Of a DNA stretch of 6,934 nt, positions 6,010 to 6,934 are shown in pieces (position 1 is the stretch's first letter; each line of letters starts with the position of its first letter). A program made the position numbers and the translations under genes. The stretch spans positions 1 to 6,934 of the forward strand of contig DBTO01000078.1 of the NCBI GenBank assembly GCA_002307095.1, in the 5' to 3' direction. The notes beneath the pieces are model-generated. The model was not told the origin of the DNA and did not search any database. It saw only the letters and a program-made list of their open reading frames with translations. The DNA comes from Sulfurospirillum sp. UBA1314 (GTDB lineage: Bacteria > Campylobacterota > Campylobacteria > Campylobacterales > Sulfurospirillaceae).

Positions 6010-6021
6010 TTTACATGTAAA
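6010..6021. repeat. TTTACATGTAAA palindrome, copy 7 (upstream of azlC)
   Basis: A perfect 12-bp form that fills most of the 23-nt gap between the 56-aa frame and azlC. It touches the weak azlC ribosome binding site. Confidence 0.93.
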
Positions 6022-6023
6022 GG

Positions 6024-6194
6024 TTATTTTTTGATATAACGATCTAAATACTTCTGGGTTGCGTTGGCATCACTTGATTTTTGAGGCATCTCTTTTTTGG
6101 AGGCAGTCTCTTTGGGCGTTACGTCGCTAAAATAGAGTTGATCGATCGCGACAATGAGCGCGATCACGATCAAAAATGGTATCAAAATGATCAT
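6024..6194 (-). CDS. Small single-pass membrane protein (56 aa), hypothetical
   Basis: A complete 57-codon frame (with stop) fills the space between flgG and azlC on the same strand. The protein begins MIILIPFLIVIALIVAID, an uninterrupted hydrophobic segment of about 16 residues that could form one membrane helix. A polar, lysine-rich tail follows (TPKETASKKEMPQKSSDANA, then TQKYLDRYIKK). By the positive-inside rule the lysine-rich tail is probably cytoplasmic. The ATG is 6 nt after the flgG stop and no good Shine-Dalgarno sequence is visible, so expression would depend on coupling to flgG translation. I do not recognise a family. The clean alternation of hydrophobic and charged parts and the fit between neighbours argue that it is real. 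It could still be chance, because the segment is short. Confidence 0.62.
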   Translation of the reverse strand: MIILIPFLIVIALIVAIDQLYFSDVTPKETASKKEMPQKSSDANATQKYLDRYIKK

Positions 6195-6200
6195 CGTTAA

Positions 6201-6934
6201 TTATGATTTCAAGGCATTCACAGTTTGAAGCATCTGATCACTGGCGGTAATCACTTTTGAGTTTGCCTCATACGCCCTCTGTCCCGTAATAAGGTCGGTC
6301 ATCTCATCGACAAGCTCGACGTTACTCATCTCAACAAATTGTTGTCTCACCTGTCCTAGACCATTGAGCCCTGGGTTACTGAGTACGGCATCACCGGACG
6401 CGGTTGTGTTGATAAAGTTATTATCACCAAGGGAGTGAAGACCTGCTGGATTGATGAAGTTGGCAAGCTCAATTTGACCAATCTGGGTTGTGGCGGTTTG
6501 ACCTGATTGTAACACAGAGACAATACCATCGACACTGACATTAATCTCCGTAGCGTCTGCGGGAATAACGATATTTGGGATAAGCTGATACCCATCGCTG
6601 TTGACCACATTGCCATCAGCATCGAGCTTAAACGAACCATTTCTCGTATAGCCCGTTGTGCCATCTGGAAGTAAAATTTGGAAAAAACCATTGCCCGTAA
6701 TCGCCATATCCAAAGAGTTACCGGTCTCTTTAAAGTTACCTTGTGTAAACATCTTTGCAATCGCAGTAGGACGGACACCCAGACCAATCTCGATACCTGT
6801 TGGGGAAACCGAAGTATCGCTCGTTGCTGTTCCTGCATAGGTCATGGTTTGGTACATCAAATCCGCAAACTCAGCACGTTGTTTTTTGTAGCCAATGGTA
6901 TTAACGTTAGAGATATTATTGGAAGTGGTATCGA
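6201..6934 (-). CDS. flgG: Flagellar basal-body distal rod protein FlgG, N-terminus outside window
   Basis: The minus-strand frame is open to the window edge, so the first residues (about 20) are missing; 243 residues are visible, consistent with the usual length of about 260. FlgG forms the distal rod of the flagellar basal body in the periplasm. The N-terminal flagellar rod motif reads TSNNISNVNTIGYKKQRAEF (about 6929-6870), followed by DLMYQTMTYAGT. The FlgG-type central region contains SPTGIEIGLGVRP, LDMAITGNGFFQI, YTRNGSFKLDADGNVV and NPAGLHSLGDN. The C-terminal block NVELVDEMTDLITGQRAYEANSKVITASDQML is the conserved coiled-coil end of rod and hook proteins. The TTG at 6860 and later start-like codons are internal. 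Some related bacteria carry two FlgG-like genes, and this one could be either copy, but the GLGVRP and GQRAYEAN segments favour true FlgG over FlgF. Confidence 0.95.
   Translation of the reverse strand, partial: DTTSNNISNVNTIGYKKQRAEFADLMYQTMTYAGTATSDTSVSPTGIEIGLGVRPTAIAKMFTQGNFKETGNSLDMAITGNGFFQILLPDGTTGYTRNGSFKLDADGNVVNSDGYQLIPNIVIPADATEINVSVDGIVSVLQSGQTATTQIGQIELANFINPAGLHSLGDNNFINTTASGDAVLSNPGLNGLGQVRQQFVEMSNVELVDEMTDLITGQRAYEANSKVITASDQMLQTVNALKS

Noticed and set aside
6356..6838. A 160-aa minus-strand frame inside flgG.
   Set aside because: It is an alternative frame of flgG, whose protein is conserved throughout, and it has no recognisable domain.

Overview
The window looks like chromosomal DNA of a Campylobacterota (epsilonproteobacterial) organism, most likely Sulfurospirillum or a close relative. 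This is an inference from three things: the moderately AT-rich sequence, AAGGA-type ribosome binding sites, and a methylcitrate (prp) operon followed closely by a flagellar rod gene. No taxonomic marker gene is present. The window has one plus-strand block (1-5016) and one minus-strand block (5013-6934), which meet tail to tail.

Positions 1-4072 hold a propionate-catabolism operon on the plus strand: the 3' end of prpE (propionyl-CoA synthetase), then prpB (methylisocitrate lyase), prpC (2-methylcitrate synthase) and prpD (2-methylcitrate dehydratase). It closes with a clear intrinsic terminator. Propionate would be activated by PrpE and condensed with oxaloacetate by PrpC. PrpD then dehydrates the 2-methylcitrate (a hydratase such as aconitase is needed for rehydration) and PrpB cleaves the product to pyruvate and succinate. 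The genes are tightly packed (4-nt overlap and 13-nt gap), except for a 122-nt prpB-prpC gap that holds a 14-bp palindrome and two hairpins.

Positions 4073-5016 hold two small plus-strand genes: an unrecognised 160-aa lipoprotein and a PhnA/YjdM-family zinc-ribbon protein. The latter overlaps the convergent azlD by 4 nt.

Positions 5013-6934 read on the minus strand in the order flgG (5' end outside the window), a 56-aa single-pass membrane protein, azlC and azlD (branched-chain amino-acid exporter). All are closely spaced and could be one transcript.

The most unusual signal is a perfect palindrome, TTACATGTAA. It occurs seven times in 6.9 kb, four of them as the 12-mer TTTACATGTAAA, in coding and non-coding DNA and in both strand blocks. 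By eye, seven of the eight ACATGT hexamers in the window sit inside this 10-mer. None of the genes explains it. It looks like a highly iterated palindrome or a protein-binding, methylation or uptake signal. No CRISPR array, IS element, tRNA or rRNA was seen.
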